A DNA stretch of 64,000 nt from Streptococcus thermophilus (GCF_010120595.1 NZ_CP038020.1:992001-1056000); one strand, 5' to 3'. Positions 1-9,786 are shown, numbered from the stretch's first letter. Notes: generated from the sequence alone by a model not told the origin. Translations and numbers: made by a program.

Positions 1-217
1 ATAAATAATTTTTGAAAAATAAAATTTAGTTATTATAGTCTAAATTTTAAATGGAAAATTTGCTTATAATACGGAAGTGTGATACGATTAAATTATTTTC
101 AAAGTATATAGTTTCGGCATAAAAACATTGTTACATTAAATGTTAAAATTACCGTTTTTTTTTTAAAAATTAAGTATTTTGAAAAATAAAACAATTTATA
201 AGGGGGTTATTACTCAT

Positions 218-3157
218 ATGCGAGGGAAACAACAAGATTTTCGAACAGAGAAGTACATTCGTTACGGTATTCGTAAGTTCAGCTTTGGAGCAGCATCAGT
301 AGCAATTGCTGTTGGTTTAATGTTCTTAGGTAATGGCGTAGTATCAGCGACGGAAGTACAATCAGCTGAAACAGCTATTACAACATCTGCTTCTAGTCAA
401 GGTGACAAGGAGACGGAAAAGGCTGAGCCTAAAGCAGAAACAGTAGAAACTGTGAAGCCAGAAACTGTGAGTCCAGAGACTATAAAGCCAGAAACTGTGA
501 ATCCAGAGACTGTGAAGCCAGAAACTGTGAATCCAGAGACTGTGAATTCAGAGACTATGAAGCCAGAAACTGTGAATCCAGAAACTGAAAAAGCTACAGA
601 AGTGAAATCAGAAGTTGCAGCTACAAAGGCAGCAACTAAAGCAACTCTAGCGAATACAGATGCTAGTCAAGCCGATGTAGATGCACAAGCAGAAACTGTA
701 TCAGCTTTGAGCACAGCTGTAACTGAATCAAATACTGCTGAAAAGAAATTAAGACCAACTGAAATTTATACAACTAATGGTACTCCAGGTACCGCCGGCA
801 CTGCAGTTAAGACAAATGCAAAGTATGCAAATTCTGTGGAAACAGTGGATAATAACAAGCGTGGTAATAGAGAGAATACAGATTCTATTAACCAAAGACG
901 AAGAGTCAAAAGAAGTGCAATAGATACAACTAAGTTTGCTCAAAACTACGATAGAAAGGTATTGTCAGGTTCAGTTACCAATACGGGTTTCTCAGTTAGT
1001 GATCCAGATTATCCATCTGGAATGTGGATTGATCCAGATAAATCTCATTACAGTTATGAATGGGTGCAAACAAAATATCATGGAAACCAGATTGTTCTTT
1101 CAACTAATCGAACGGGCGATGGAATTGTTTATGTAACGGAATTATCGCCATCAAATAAAGTTTTAAAACAATACACTTTAAATCAAAATACTAAGGTACC
1201 ATCTGCTGTATTTGATAGCACTACCTACTATAATGATACTTATTATGCGATGGTTGAAAGTTTAAGAGATCCTCTTGCTGTTAAATATATTGCTAGTAAA
1301 TATGATACTGGCTACTACAATAAACTATCCTATATGGTACCCAAATTGATCACACAAACAACCTATTTTGTTGATAAAGATGGCAAGCAAATCACCGACA
1401 GTAATGGTAATCCGGTTGTTCCTTATACACAAAAAGGGTTAGTCGGCCAAAAATATACGACGAGTCCCATACTTATAAATGGTTACTATGCTACTGCATC
1501 TTCTAATTCAAATGGCACTATGTCACCATACGGAGAGATTGGTGCTAGTTATGTTAAAGACTTTCATGATGGAATAGTTGTTACTTACACTCAGACTGGT
1601 TCAGATGGAACAATGTCTGCTTCAATTGCACAAAATGGAAAAGTTCTCGAAACATATACAAATATAAAGCCCTCAGATCCTGTGATAAAGTATCAAGTAG
1701 GTTATACGACAGTCGCAATTAAAAATCCATATATTCCACAAACCTCTGATGTTAAGTATGTTTACAGAAAGCTCGGCAACTGGGTCGTCTCTAATCCTGA
1801 TGGCTCGACAAAATCAATTATTTATCCCAATGATCCTATTGACCCTACTAAGATTGCTGATTCATCTGTGCCTGGTTACCCGGTTATTGATTTTCTTCCT
1901 GGCTATACACCTAAAGACCATATGGGGACTCCTTTGGTGCCAGTTGATCCCGATGACCGTACTAAGGGCTATATTCCGCCAATACCTTCTGATATTGGTA
2001 AAGATACAACGATCACCTATACAGCAGATACTCAAAAAGCAACAGTAACTTATGTTGTAGAAGGAACAGGAACAGTACTTCACACAGATAACCTAGAAGG
2101 TAAATCTGGAGAACCAATTGATTACTCAACAGTAGCTAAGCTTGCTGAACTTAAAGCTCTAGGGTATGACCTCGTAACTGATGGATTCACAACAGCTACA
2201 GATAAGAACTTCGATAAAGATACGAAAGTAGATCAAAGCTTTGTAGTAACGGTTAAACCACACGTTGAACCAATCAAACCAGTAGATCCAGAAAATCCAA
2301 ATGATCCAAATAAACCAAAACCAGGTGATCCAATCGATCCTAACAACCCTGATGGACCAAAATGGACAGAAGATCTCATTAAACAGATTGATACAACTCG
2401 CCACGTGAACCGTACAATCACATCCGTTAACGAAAAAGGTGAGGAAGTAGCTCAGAAAGTAACAGATAAAGTTACATTCACTCGTGAAGGTAAGATTAAT
2501 TCTGTAACAGGTGAAATCACTTACGGCAACTGGACAGCTAAAGATGGAGATACAACATTCGATAAAGTTGAATCACCAGTAGTTCAAGGCTACATCCTGA
2601 AAGATGCTAAACAAAAAGAAGTAGCAGCTACAACAGGATTAACGGTAGACTCTAAAGATGAAAATATCGAAGTTGTCTACACTAAACTTGGTTCATGGGT
2701 ACCAAAAGTACCAGAAGGATTCGAGGAACCAAAACTTGATAAACCTCAATATCCAAACGATCCAACAGATCCAACAAAACCAGGAACACCAACAACAGTG
2801 ATTCCTCAAGTGCCAGGAACAACTCCAAAAGATTCAAATGGAAACCCACTGAAACCAGTAGATCCAAACGATCCAAGTAAAGGATATGTTCCACCAACAC
2901 CTGAAAACCCAACAGAAGATACACCAATCAACTATGTTCCAGTACCACAACCTGTAAGACCTACAGATAATGGAGATAATAATGGAACTCCAACAACTGC
3001 AGCTCAACCAGCATCACCTTCTACACCTCAATATATGGATGGCAAACGTGAACTTCCAAATACAGGTACAGAAGATAATGCTAGCCTAGCAGCACTTGGA
3101 CTTCTCGGAGTATTGAGTGGATTTGGTCTTGTAGCTCGTAAGAAGAAAGAAGATTAA
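218..3157 (+). CDS. LPXTG-anchored mucin-binding-like surface protein
   Basis: A 979-residue cell-wall adhesin. The ATG at 218 has a good ribosome site (AGGGGG at 201-206); an upstream TTG at 179 in the same frame has none. The N-terminus carries a YSIRK-type signal (YGIRK followed by a hydrophobic stretch ending near GVVSA). Residues about 76-124 are a PETV(K/N/S) repeat. After it come MucBP-like segments and a Mub B2-like segment (residues about 700-820). Two related blocks, each beginning K-L-G-x-W-V and containing YPNDP and GYxPP, follow the globular parts. The C-terminus has LPNTG at residues 946-950, a membrane helix and a KKKED tail, so sortase A should attach it to peptidoglycan. The ligand is not determinable from sequence; mucus binding is inferred from domain resemblance. 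A strong terminator follows. Confidence 0.9.
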   Translation: MRGKQQDFRTEKYIRYGIRKFSFGAASVAIAVGLMFLGNGVVSATEVQSAETAITTSASSQGDKETEKAEPKAETVETVKPETVSPETIKPETVNPETVKPETVNPETVNSETMKPETVNPETEKATEVKSEVAATKAATKATLANTDASQADVDAQAETVSALSTAVTESNTAEKKLRPTEIYTTNGTPGTAGTAVKTNAKYANSVETVDNNKRGNRENTDSINQRRRVKRSAIDTTKFAQNYDRKVLSGSVTNTGFSVSDPDYPSGMWIDPDKSHYSYEWVQTKYHGNQIVLSTNRTGDGIVYVTELSPSNKVLKQYTLNQNTKVPSAVFDSTTYYNDTYYAMVESLRDPLAVKYIASKYDTGYYNKLSYMVPKLITQTTYFVDKDGKQITDSNGNPVVPYTQKGLVGQKYTTSPILINGYYATASSNSNGTMSPYGEIGASYVKDFHDGIVVTYTQTGSDGTMSASIAQNGKVLETYTNIKPSDPVIKYQVGYTTVAIKNPYIPQTSDVKYVYRKLGNWVVSNPDGSTKSIIYPNDPIDPTKIADSSVPGYPVIDFLPGYTPKDHMGTPLVPVDPDDRTKGYIPPIPSDIGKDTTITYTADTQKATVTYVVEGTGTVLHTDNLEGKSGEPIDYSTVAKLAELKALGYDLVTDGFTTATDKNFDKDTKVDQSFVVTVKPHVEPIKPVDPENPNDPNKPKPGDPIDPNNPDGPKWTEDLIKQIDTTRHVNRTITSVNEKGEEVAQKVTDKVTFTREGKINSVTGEITYGNWTAKDGDTTFDKVESPVVQGYILKDAKQKEVAATTGLTVDSKDENIEVVYTKLGSWVPKVPEGFEEPKLDKPQYPNDPTDPTKPGTPTTVIPQVPGTTPKDSNGNPLKPVDPNDPSKGYVPPTPENPTEDTPINYVPVPQPVRPTDNGDNNGTPTTAAQPASPSTPQYMDGKRELPNTGTEDNASLAALGLLGVLSGFGLVARKKKED
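443..589 (+). repeat. 15-bp tandem repeat encoding PETV(K/N/S)
   Basis: About ten tandem copies of a 15-bp unit close to CCAGAAACTGTGAAG encode Pro-Glu-Thr-Val plus Lys, Asn or Ser. The copies alternate between GAAACT and GAGACT, pointing to expansion by a 30-bp dimer. The repeat forms a charged stalk between the signal peptide and the folded part of the adhesin, and copy number probably varies between strains. Confidence 0.85.
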
Positions 3158-3206
3158 TCTTTCTAATTGATACGATTTGTTTGCAATGAACATATCTTCC
3201 TTAAAA

Positions 3207-3237
3207 CTGATGAATCGAATGATTCATCAGTTTTTTT
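3207..3237 (+). terminator. Rho-independent terminator of the surface-protein gene
   Basis: A perfect 10-bp stem (3207-3216 with 3221-3230) with a GAAT loop is followed by seven T and preceded by AAAA. Confidence 0.9.
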
Positions 3238-3429
3238 ACTTTATCTATGAAAGGAATATGTGCACATTGAACTAAAGGAAGTATATGTAATTTAATTGAA
3301 ATAAAATTATACTAATTTATTCTTGGTAAAAATACAAAAATATATAATCTCTTCAGGAAACTAAACTGAAAATTGAATTCTTAATTTATTATAATAAATA
3401 TCATATATTGAGTGTAATTGGGATGGCTA

Positions 3430-3963
3430 TAAACCTTATAAAAAGCTTCTCAACGCCTATGAAACACTTTAAAAAGTTGAATATGGAAATTAGTATTCTA
3501 AGTAGCAAGCAAATATGGTTGCTGGATTGCGTAAAATTGATTTAGACGATGTAACTTTAGAAGTATTAACTAATTGGCGTGAGTTCAAGTGTAAAATGAC
3601 GAAGATGATTATGTTTTAGCTCGATTTGGCAATCCCTTATTTAAATCAATTATTTGCCGTATTATTAAACGACAGGCTGAGATTGTGGATGTTTAAAGGA
3701 ATCCTAGAAAAGGCTTGAGTTATAGTCATTCATATTATCTTCTTAATGTTCCTAAGATATGTCCCCTATATGTTTCACATAGACTAGGTCACACTGATAA
3801 ATCAGTGACTTAAAATGCTTATAGTCTTTGGTATCATAATGATGTAATCGGGATTCTGGAAAGATCACTCAAAATATTTTACAATCAAATATTCTTTAGT
3901 ATCCTTCCAAAAAATTGTCAAAATATAAATTCATTAAATAAATTCAGCAATATCAGTAATTAG
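3430..3963 (+). pseudogene. Decayed tyrosine recombinase (phage/ICE integrase) remnant
   Basis: No open frame survives, but translating the pieces gives integrase-like segments. One frame around 3530-3600 reads LRKIDLDDVTLEVLTNW. A shifted frame at 3600-3697 reads DDYVLARFGNPLF and IIKRQAEIVDV. A third, from 3703 to the TAG at 3961, reads GLSYSHSYYLLNV, then SHRLGHTDKSVT, a stop, and NAYSLWYHND. The last part is the C-terminal catalytic region of a tyrosine recombinase (HxLGH and the nucleophile Tyr), with the RH of the usual RHSH box replaced by SY. At least two frameshifts and a TAA interrupt it. It marks a former integrative element; I see no matching attachment sites. Confidence 0.6.
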
Positions 3964-4017
3964 AATCAGTCTGCTTCAGTTACTCTTAAAATAATAAGGT
4001 GACGACTCAAGTCGCTT

Positions 4018-4057
4018 AATAGAAAAAAACAGGGTGTAAGTCCTGCTTTTTTCTATT
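4018..4057. terminator. Bidirectional terminator
   Basis: A long A/T-rich hairpin pairs AATAGAAAAAAACAGG (4018-4033) with CCTGCTTTTTTCTATT (4042-4057), giving a T-tract on either strand. It separates the integrase remnant from the ABC exporter operon. Confidence 0.7.
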
Positions 4058-4202
4058 GCTTTTAATATTTTCATTTGTTAGAATGTAGGAAATGTGCGTG
4101 CTTGTCACGCCCTTTTTCTGTGTCTTTTACGGCTTTAGTGGTTGTAAATAACTATAAAAATCTTAAAGGCATGGTAAATGCTAAAAAGAAAAGGAGAAAT
4201 TT

Positions 4203-5939
4203 ATGGCTTATATTTGGTCTTATCTCAGACGTTATCCTAAGTGGCTAGCAATGAATTTTACGGCAGCCATTTTATTTGTTATTGCTAACTTGGGCTTGCC
4301 GACTGTTCTTGCCAGAATGATTGATGAGGGAATAAACCGTGGTGATGTTGATAAGCTTTACGCTTATGCTTGGGTCATGTTTGGTGTAGTTTTGACTGGG
4401 ATTGTTGGTCGTATACTTCTGTCCTATGCGGTTGGTAAGTTGACCACTACTATGGTGCAAGTCATGCGTAATGACATTTATGCTAAGCTTCAGGAGTATT
4501 CTCACCACGAGTATGAGCAGATAGGGGTATCCTCTTTGGTGACTCGTATCACGTCGGATGCTTTTGTGCTTATGCAGTTTGCGGATCAGGTTCTTAAGCT
4601 AGGGGTTATCACTCCTTTGATGATGGTTTCCAGTGTCTTCTTGATTTTGACGACAAGTCCATCTTTGGCTTGGATTGTGGCAATCTCCTTGCCTTTCCTA
4701 GCCGTAGTTGTCTGGTATGTGGCGGTAAAAACGCGTCCGCTTTCTGAAAAACAACAGGCAACTCTCGACAAGATTAACCAGTATGCTCGTGAAAATCTGA
4801 CTGGACTTCGTGTCATCCGAGCTTTCGCTAGAGAAGATTTTCAAGAGAAGAAGTTCGCTTCTGAAAATGCTGTCTATGCGGATAATTCAAGCAAACTTTT
4901 CAAATTGACTGGTTTGACCGAGCCACTTTTTGTACAAATCATTATCGCTATGATTGTGGCTATTGTTTGGTTTGCTCTTGAGCCATTAGGTTCTGGGACT
5001 TTAGCAATCGGTGACTTGGTTGCCTTTATTGAGTACAGCTTCCATGCACTATTGTCCTTCCTTTTCCTAGCCAATCTCTTTACCATGTATCCTCGTACGG
5101 CGGTGTCTAGTGAACGTCTGCAGGAAATTATGGACATGCCGATTTCTATCAATCCAAATGAAGATGGCGTGACAGAAACCGAGACTAGGGGATATTTGGA
5201 ATTTGACAATGTGACCTTTGCCTATCCCGGTGAAACTGAAAGTCCTGTCCTACACAACATTTCTTTCAAGGCTAGACCAGGTGAAACCATTGCCTTTATC
5301 GGATCTACGGGTTCAGGAAAATCATCACTTGTACAGTTGATTCCACGCTTTTATGATGTAACACTTGGACGCATTCTTGTTGATGGTGTAGATGTCCGTG
5401 ACTACAATCTTAAGGCTCTTCGTCGTAAGATTGGCTTTATCCCACAAAAAGCCCTACTCTTTACAGGGACTATCGGTGAAAATATCCGTTATGGTAAGGA
5501 AAATGCCAGTCATGAAGAATTGAATCAAGCCACTGATGTGGCTCAAGCCAAGGAATTTATCGAAAGTAAGGAAGAACGCTATGATTCTCACTTGGCTGAG
5601 GGTGGTAGCAACCTTTCTGGTGGACAGAAGCAGCGTTTGTCAATTGCACGTGCTGTGGTTAAACGTCCTGACCTTTACATCTTTGATGATTCCTTCTCTG
5701 CCTTGGACTACAAGACTGATGCGACCTTGCGCCGTCGTCTAAAAGAAGTGACCCAGGATGCGACAGTCTTGATTGTGGCTCAACGTGTGGGAACCATTAT
5801 GGATGCAGATCAGATTATCGTTCTTGATAAGGGTGAAATTGTTGGTCGTGGCCGTCACGAAGAGCTCATGGAAAGTAATGAGATTTACCGTGAGATTGCT
5901 AATTCACAATTTAATCAAAAGAGTCTTACGGAAGACTAG
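4203..5939 (+). CDS. Heterodimeric ABC exporter, subunit 1 (degenerate ATPase site)
   Basis: A 578-residue half-transporter with six N-terminal membrane segments and a C-terminal ATPase domain. Walker A is GSTGSGKSS (about residues 366-374) and the signature is a canonical LSGGQ (about 471). Walker B ends FDDS, with Asp where the catalytic Glu normally sits, and the switch loop is AQR instead of AHR. These changes match the degenerate partner of BmrC/BmrD- and PatA/PatB-type exporters. The gene has an AAGGAGA ribosome site and is followed after 12 bases by the second subunit. Likely job: export of a lipophilic or antibiotic-like substrate. The substrate cannot be read from sequence. Confidence 0.88.
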   Translation: MAYIWSYLRRYPKWLAMNFTAAILFVIANLGLPTVLARMIDEGINRGDVDKLYAYAWVMFGVVLTGIVGRILLSYAVGKLTTTMVQVMRNDIYAKLQEYSHHEYEQIGVSSLVTRITSDAFVLMQFADQVLKLGVITPLMMVSSVFLILTTSPSLAWIVAISLPFLAVVVWYVAVKTRPLSEKQQATLDKINQYARENLTGLRVIRAFAREDFQEKKFASENAVYADNSSKLFKLTGLTEPLFVQIIIAMIVAIVWFALEPLGSGTLAIGDLVAFIEYSFHALLSFLFLANLFTMYPRTAVSSERLQEIMDMPISINPNEDGVTETETRGYLEFDNVTFAYPGETESPVLHNISFKARPGETIAFIGSTGSGKSSLVQLIPRFYDVTLGRILVDGVDVRDYNLKALRRKIGFIPQKALLFTGTIGENIRYGKENASHEELNQATDVAQAKEFIESKEERYDSHLAEGGSNLSGGQKQRLSIARAVVKRPDLYIFDDSFSALDYKTDATLRRRLKEVTQDATVLIVAQRVGTIMDADQIIVLDKGEIVGRGRHEELMESNEIYREIANSQFNQKSLTED

Positions 5940-5951
5940 AAGGAGGTGAAA

Positions 5952-7739
5952 ATGAAGGATAATAAAAAGAAAACAACTCATTCCTCAAGTTTTGGCCGCC
6001 TTTGGTCATACTTGCAGGTTTATCGTTTCCCACTTTACTTAGCTATTTTCCTGAAAATTATTAGTGTCATCATGAGTGTTATTGAGCCGGTGGTCATTGG
6101 TTTAGCCATTACGGAACTGACTAAAAATACACTGGACATCATTAAGGGGGTAGCAGGTGCTCATATCAACGTGTCCTACGTTGGTTTAGTTTTGGTCTTT
6201 TACCTCTTGCGTGGTCTCATCTATGAGTTGGCTTCTTACTATTCCAACTATTTTATGACCAATGCTGTGCAAGCAACGGTTCAGGATATGCGAAATGAGA
6301 TGATTGAGAAAATCAATCGTACCTCAGTGTCATACTTTGATAAGCAACAATTTGGAGACCTTTTGGGTCGCTTTACTAGTGACGTCGAGACAGTTTCAAA
6401 TGCCTTGCAGCAGTCATTCTTGCAGGTTGTCAACGCCATCTTTACTCTAGCCTTGGTTATTGGGACAGTGCTTTACCTTAATCTTCAGTTGGGAGCTGTG
6501 TTTGTTATCACTATTCCGATTTCTTACTTTGGTGCTCGCTTCATTATGAGTAAGTCTCAACCTTACTTTAAGCAGCAGGCTGATGCCCTAGGTACTCTTA
6601 ACGGTTTTGTTCAGGAAAATCTGACTGGTTTCAATGTGATTAAACTTTTTGGGCGTGAGGGTAGATCATTAGACGACTTTAAAGAAATTACGGAAGACCT
6701 TCAAAAGGTAGGTTTTAAGGCCAATTTCATTTCAGGCCTCATGATGCCTTTCCTTAATGGTTTATCTGACTTGACCTATCTAATTGTTGCCGTCCTAGGT
6801 GGTTTGCAAGTCTTGGCTGGTCGCTTGACGATTGGTAATATGCAGGCTTTCGTTCAGTACGTTTGGCAGATTAATCAACCTATTCAGAACTTGACTCAGC
6901 TGGCTGGACAATTGCAGAGTGCTAAATCTTCCTTGGACCGTATTTTCCAACTGATGAATGAACCAGACGAGGCTAATGATGCTACTGAGGTGCTTGAAGG
7001 AGATTTAACTGGTCAAGTTATCTTTAATCATGTGGACTTCCAGTATGTAGCTGATAAACCTTTGATTCGTGACTTTAATCTTGAGGTTAATCCTGGTGAA
7101 ATGGTGGCTATTGTCGGTCCTACCGGTGCTGGAAAATCAACTATTATCAATCTTCTCATGCGTTTCTATGATGTTACTGCAGGTTCTATCTCGGTTGATG
7201 GTCATGATATACGCAACTTGTCGCGTAAAGATTATCGTAAACAGTTTGGTATGGTGCTTCAGGATGCTTGGCTCTTTGAAGGAACTATCAAGGAAAATCT
7301 TCGTTTTGGTAATCTTGAGGCAACTGATGAAGAAATTGTTGAAGCAGCGAAGGCTGCCAATGTGGATCACTTTATCCGTACGCTGCCTGGTGGCTACAAC
7401 ATGGAAATAAACCAGGAATCAAGTAACATTTCACTGGGACAAAAGCAACTTTTGACCATAGCCCGTGCACTTTTGGCTGACCCTAAAATCTTGATTTTGG
7501 ACGAGGCAACCTCATCAGTTGATACCCGTCTGGAACTCTTGATTCAAAAAGCCATGAAGACACTTATGCAAGGTCGAACAAGTTTTGTCATCGCTCACCG
7601 TTTATCAACAATCCAAGAAGCAGACAAGATTTTGGTCCTTAAAGATGGACAAATCATCGAACAAGGGAACCATGAATCCCTCCTTGCAGATAAAGGTTTC
7701 TATTACGATTTGTATAATAGTCAATTTGCAGAGAAATAA
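5952..7739 (+). CDS. Heterodimeric ABC exporter, subunit 2 (catalytic Glu, degenerate signature)
   Basis: A 595-residue half-transporter. I start at ATG 5952 because the in-frame GTG at 5946 overlaps the AGGAGG at 5941-5946. A membrane domain of six helices precedes the ATPase domain. Walker A is GPTGAGKST (about residue 389), Walker B is ILDEATS with the catalytic Glu, and the switch His is present (AHRLST). The signature reads ISLGQ instead of LSGGQ. It is therefore the exact complement of the upstream subunit: its Walker motifs with the partner's LSGGQ make the one competent ATP site. The two genes form an operon ended by a strong hairpin. Confidence 0.88.
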   Translation: MKDNKKKTTHSSSFGRLWSYLQVYRFPLYLAIFLKIISVIMSVIEPVVIGLAITELTKNTLDIIKGVAGAHINVSYVGLVLVFYLLRGLIYELASYYSNYFMTNAVQATVQDMRNEMIEKINRTSVSYFDKQQFGDLLGRFTSDVETVSNALQQSFLQVVNAIFTLALVIGTVLYLNLQLGAVFVITIPISYFGARFIMSKSQPYFKQQADALGTLNGFVQENLTGFNVIKLFGREGRSLDDFKEITEDLQKVGFKANFISGLMMPFLNGLSDLTYLIVAVLGGLQVLAGRLTIGNMQAFVQYVWQINQPIQNLTQLAGQLQSAKSSLDRIFQLMNEPDEANDATEVLEGDLTGQVIFNHVDFQYVADKPLIRDFNLEVNPGEMVAIVGPTGAGKSTIINLLMRFYDVTAGSISVDGHDIRNLSRKDYRKQFGMVLQDAWLFEGTIKENLRFGNLEATDEEIVEAAKAANVDHFIRTLPGGYNMEINQESSNISLGQKQLLTIARALLADPKILILDEATSSVDTRLELLIQKAMKTLMQGRTSFVIAHRLSTIQEADKILVLKDGQIIEQGNHESLLADKGFYYDLYNSQFAEK

Positions 7740-7746
7740 ACAAAAA

Positions 7747-7773
7747 AATCCACCAGTTCATAACTGGTGGATT
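7747..7773. terminator. Bidirectional terminator between ABC operon and queA
   Basis: A perfect 12-bp stem (7747-7758 with 7762-7773) with a CAT loop is flanked by an A-run on the left and a T-run on the right. It can end the exporter operon on the plus strand and queA on the minus strand. Confidence 0.9.
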
Positions 7774-7836
7774 TTTTCTGAATGTGATGTGCAGTAAGAG
7801 AGACTTCCCCTGTAAGAGAAGTCTCAACATCACTAT

Positions 7837-8880
7837 TTATTTTTCCGAAGGTCGTGTTACGAACATGGCATCTCCGAAACTGAAGAAGCGGTAGCGTTCT
7901 TGGACGGCGTGTTTGTAGGCCTCTAGGACGAATTCACGACCAGCAAAGGCTGAAACCAACATCACCAAGGTTGACTTTGGAAGGTGGAAGTTGGTTGAAA
8001 AGGCATCTACGACTGTGAATTGATAACCTGGTTTGATAAAGATATTGGTCCAGCCCGAGTCGGCTTGGAGTTGGCCATCATATTTATTTCCAATTGTTTC
8101 CAGTGTTCGGATTGAGGTTGTCCCTACTGCAACAATGCGACCTCCAGCAGCTTTGACACTATTGAGGGTATCGGCCGCTTCTTGGCTGAGGGTGTAAAAT
8201 TCTGAGTGCATTTCATGCTCGTCGACATTATCGACAGAAACAGGTCGGAAGGTTCCTAGTCCAACGTGGAGGGTGAGGTAGACCAATTTTACGCCTTTAG
8301 CTTCAATTTTTTGAAGTAACTCAGGTGTGAAATGGAGTCCAGCTGTTGGAGCAGCGGCAGAGCCATTTTCCTTGGCATAGACCGTTTGATAACGATCGCG
8401 GTCTTCCAATTTTTCATGGATATAAGGTGGCAGTGGCATCTCGCCTAAGCTTTCCAAAACCTCAAGGAAGATACCGTCGTAGCTAAATTCTACGATACGT
8501 CCGCCGTGATCCAGTTCCTTAGTGACAGTGGCAGTCAAGCGACCATCACCAAAACTGACTTTAGCACCTACTTTAAGGCGTTTGGCTGGTTTGGCCAAAA
8601 CTTCCCATTGGTCACCTTGGGTATTTTTCAAAAGGAGAAATTCTACATGGCCGTGTGTATCAGTTTTTTCACCGTAGAGGCGGGCAGGAAGCACGCGCGT
8701 ATTGTTCATGACCAAGGCATCTCCAGGGTTAAGCTGATCAATGATGTGGTCGAAGTGGGTATCAGTCATTTCCCTAGTTACAGGATCAATGACTAAGAGT
8801 TTAGAGGCGTCACGTTGTTCCAATGGGGTTTGGGCAATTAGTTCTTCTGGTAGTTCAAAATCAAAATCGTTTGTATTCAT
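7837..8880 (-). CDS. queA: S-adenosylmethionine:tRNA ribosyltransferase-isomerase
   Basis: A 347-residue QueA, full length for the family. It transfers and isomerises the ribosyl group of S-adenosylmethionine onto preQ1-modified tRNA, making epoxyqueuosine in the anticodon loop of the Asp, Asn, His and Tyr tRNAs. Family landmarks visible are the N-terminal [30 protein letters not shown] and GTTSIRTLE. It is monocistronic, divergent from nagB, with an extended -10 (TGCTATAAT) on the minus strand near 8914-8922. A second inverted repeat (GAGACTTC with GAAGTCTC, about 7799-7826) lies just past its stop. Confidence 0.95.
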   Translation of the reverse strand: MNTNDFDFELPEELIAQTPLEQRDASKLLVIDPVTREMTDTHFDHIIDQLNPGDALVMNNTRVLPARLYGEKTDTHGHVEFLLLKNTQGDQWEVLAKPAKRLKVGAKVSFGDGRLTATVTKELDHGGRIVEFSYDGIFLEVLESLGEMPLPPYIHEKLEDRDRYQTVYAKENGSAAAPTAGLHFTPELLQKIEAKGVKLVYLTLHVGLGTFRPVSVDNVDEHEMHSEFYTLSQEAADTLNSVKAAGGRIVAVGTTSIRTLETIGNKYDGQLQADSGWTNIFIKPGYQFTVVDAFSTNFHLPKSTLVMLVSAFAGREFVLEAYKHAVQERYRFFSFGDAMFVTRPSEK

Positions 8881-8913
8881 TTGTTTCCTCGTTTAAAAAT
8901 TTTCAGCCTTTTT

Positions 8914-8922
8914 ATTATAGCA
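8914..8922 (-). promoter_or_regulatory. Extended -10 promoter of queA
   Basis: On the minus strand TGCTATAAT lies about 35 bases upstream of the queA ATG. No good -35 is visible, which suits an extended -10 element. Confidence 0.5.
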
Positions 8923-8955
8923 CGATATAGGGCGACAGTCATTAAACTTATCAAG

Positions 8956-8992
8956 TGAAAACGCTTGACAGGAAGGTTAAAAAAGAGATAAT
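8956..8992 (+). promoter_or_regulatory. nagB promoter overlapped by a cre-like site
   Basis: TTGACA (8965-8970) and GATAAT (8987-8992) are 16 bases apart. TGAAAACGCTTGACA (8956-8970) overlaps the -35 and resembles the CcpA cre consensus, with one extra base near its 3' end. This would allow carbon catabolite control of glucosamine use. The promoter is clear; cre is probable. Confidence 0.65.
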
Positions 8993-9000
8993 AAAGAAAA

Positions 9001-9012
9001 TGGTATATACCA
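9001..9012 (+). promoter_or_regulatory. NagR/DasR-type operator upstream of nagB
   Basis: TGGTATATACCA is a perfect 12-bp palindrome just after the -10, around the expected transcription start. It matches the GntR-family (NagR/YvoA/DasR) amino-sugar operator pattern TGGT-N4-ACCA. A repressor released by phosphorylated amino sugar is the expected regulator; its gene is not in the window. Confidence 0.7.
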
Positions 9013-9029
9013 ATATTGAGGTGAATAGA

Positions 9030-9731
9030 ATGAAAAAGATTTTAGTTAAGAATCAAGTTGAGGGAGGCAAAGTTGCCTTTGAACTTCTAAAAGAGAGCCT
9101 TACAGCGGGTGCTCAAACATTGGGATTGGCGACAGGTAGTTCCCCTATCGCCCTTTACCAAGAGATGGTTGAGAGTGACGTGGATTTTTCGGAACTTTAC
9201 AGCGTCAATTTGGATGAATACGTCGGACTATCACCAGAGCATGAGCAGAGCTATCATGCCTTTATGAAGGCTCAACTCTTTGATGCCAAGCCATTTAAGG
9301 AAAGCTTCTTACCTGACGGTATGGCTGAAGATTTGGAGAAGGCGGCTAAGGATTACGATGACGTCTTGGCACAACATGTCATTGATCTGCAAATCTTAGG
9401 AATCGGAAGTAATGGGCATATTGGTTTTAATGAGCCAGGTACGCCTTTTGATAGTCAAACCCATGTGGTCGACTTGACGGATAGCACCATTGAAGCAAAT
9501 AGCCGTTTCTTTGCCAGTCGTGACCAAGTCCCTACAAAGGCTATTTCAATGGGAATTGCTTCTATTATGGCTGCTAAGAAGATTATCTTGTTTGCCTATG
9601 GTGACAAGAAGGCAGATGCCATTTTCAAGATGGTCAAGGGGCCAGTGACAGAGGAAGTGCCAGCTAGTGTCTTGCAACATCATCCAGACGTGACTCTTAT
9701 CTTAGATGAGGCTGCTGCTGCGAAATTGTAG
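9030..9731 (+). CDS. nagB: Glucosamine-6-phosphate deaminase
   Basis: A 233-residue NagB, which converts glucosamine-6-phosphate to fructose-6-phosphate and ammonia, linking amino-sugar catabolism to glycolysis. Motifs seen are [12 protein letters not shown] near the N-terminus, VNLDEYVGL and [17 protein letters not shown] 9030 follows GAGGTG and is preferred over a GTG at 8955, which lies inside the promoter. Family members in Firmicutes are about 233-245 residues, so it is complete. It is monocistronic with its own operator and terminator. Confidence 0.95.
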   Translation: MKKILVKNQVEGGKVAFELLKESLTAGAQTLGLATGSSPIALYQEMVESDVDFSELYSVNLDEYVGLSPEHEQSYHAFMKAQLFDAKPFKESFLPDGMAEDLEKAAKDYDDVLAQHVIDLQILGIGSNGHIGFNEPGTPFDSQTHVVDLTDSTIEANSRFFASRDQVPTKAISMGIASIMAAKKIILFAYGDKKADAIFKMVKGPVTEEVPASVLQHHPDVTLILDEAAAAKL

Positions 9732-9786
9732 GAGAAAACATGAGTCGAGCAGATGCGAGTTAGGTAATCAGAAAGTTATAGAAAAA

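Noticed and set aside
443..589. Possible CRISPR-like tandem array
   Set aside because: The units are contiguous 15-bp in-frame codon repeats with no spacers; it is a protein repeat.
9732..9770. ATG with AGGAGA after nagB as a small gene
   Set aside because: The frame stops after seven codons (MSRADAS).
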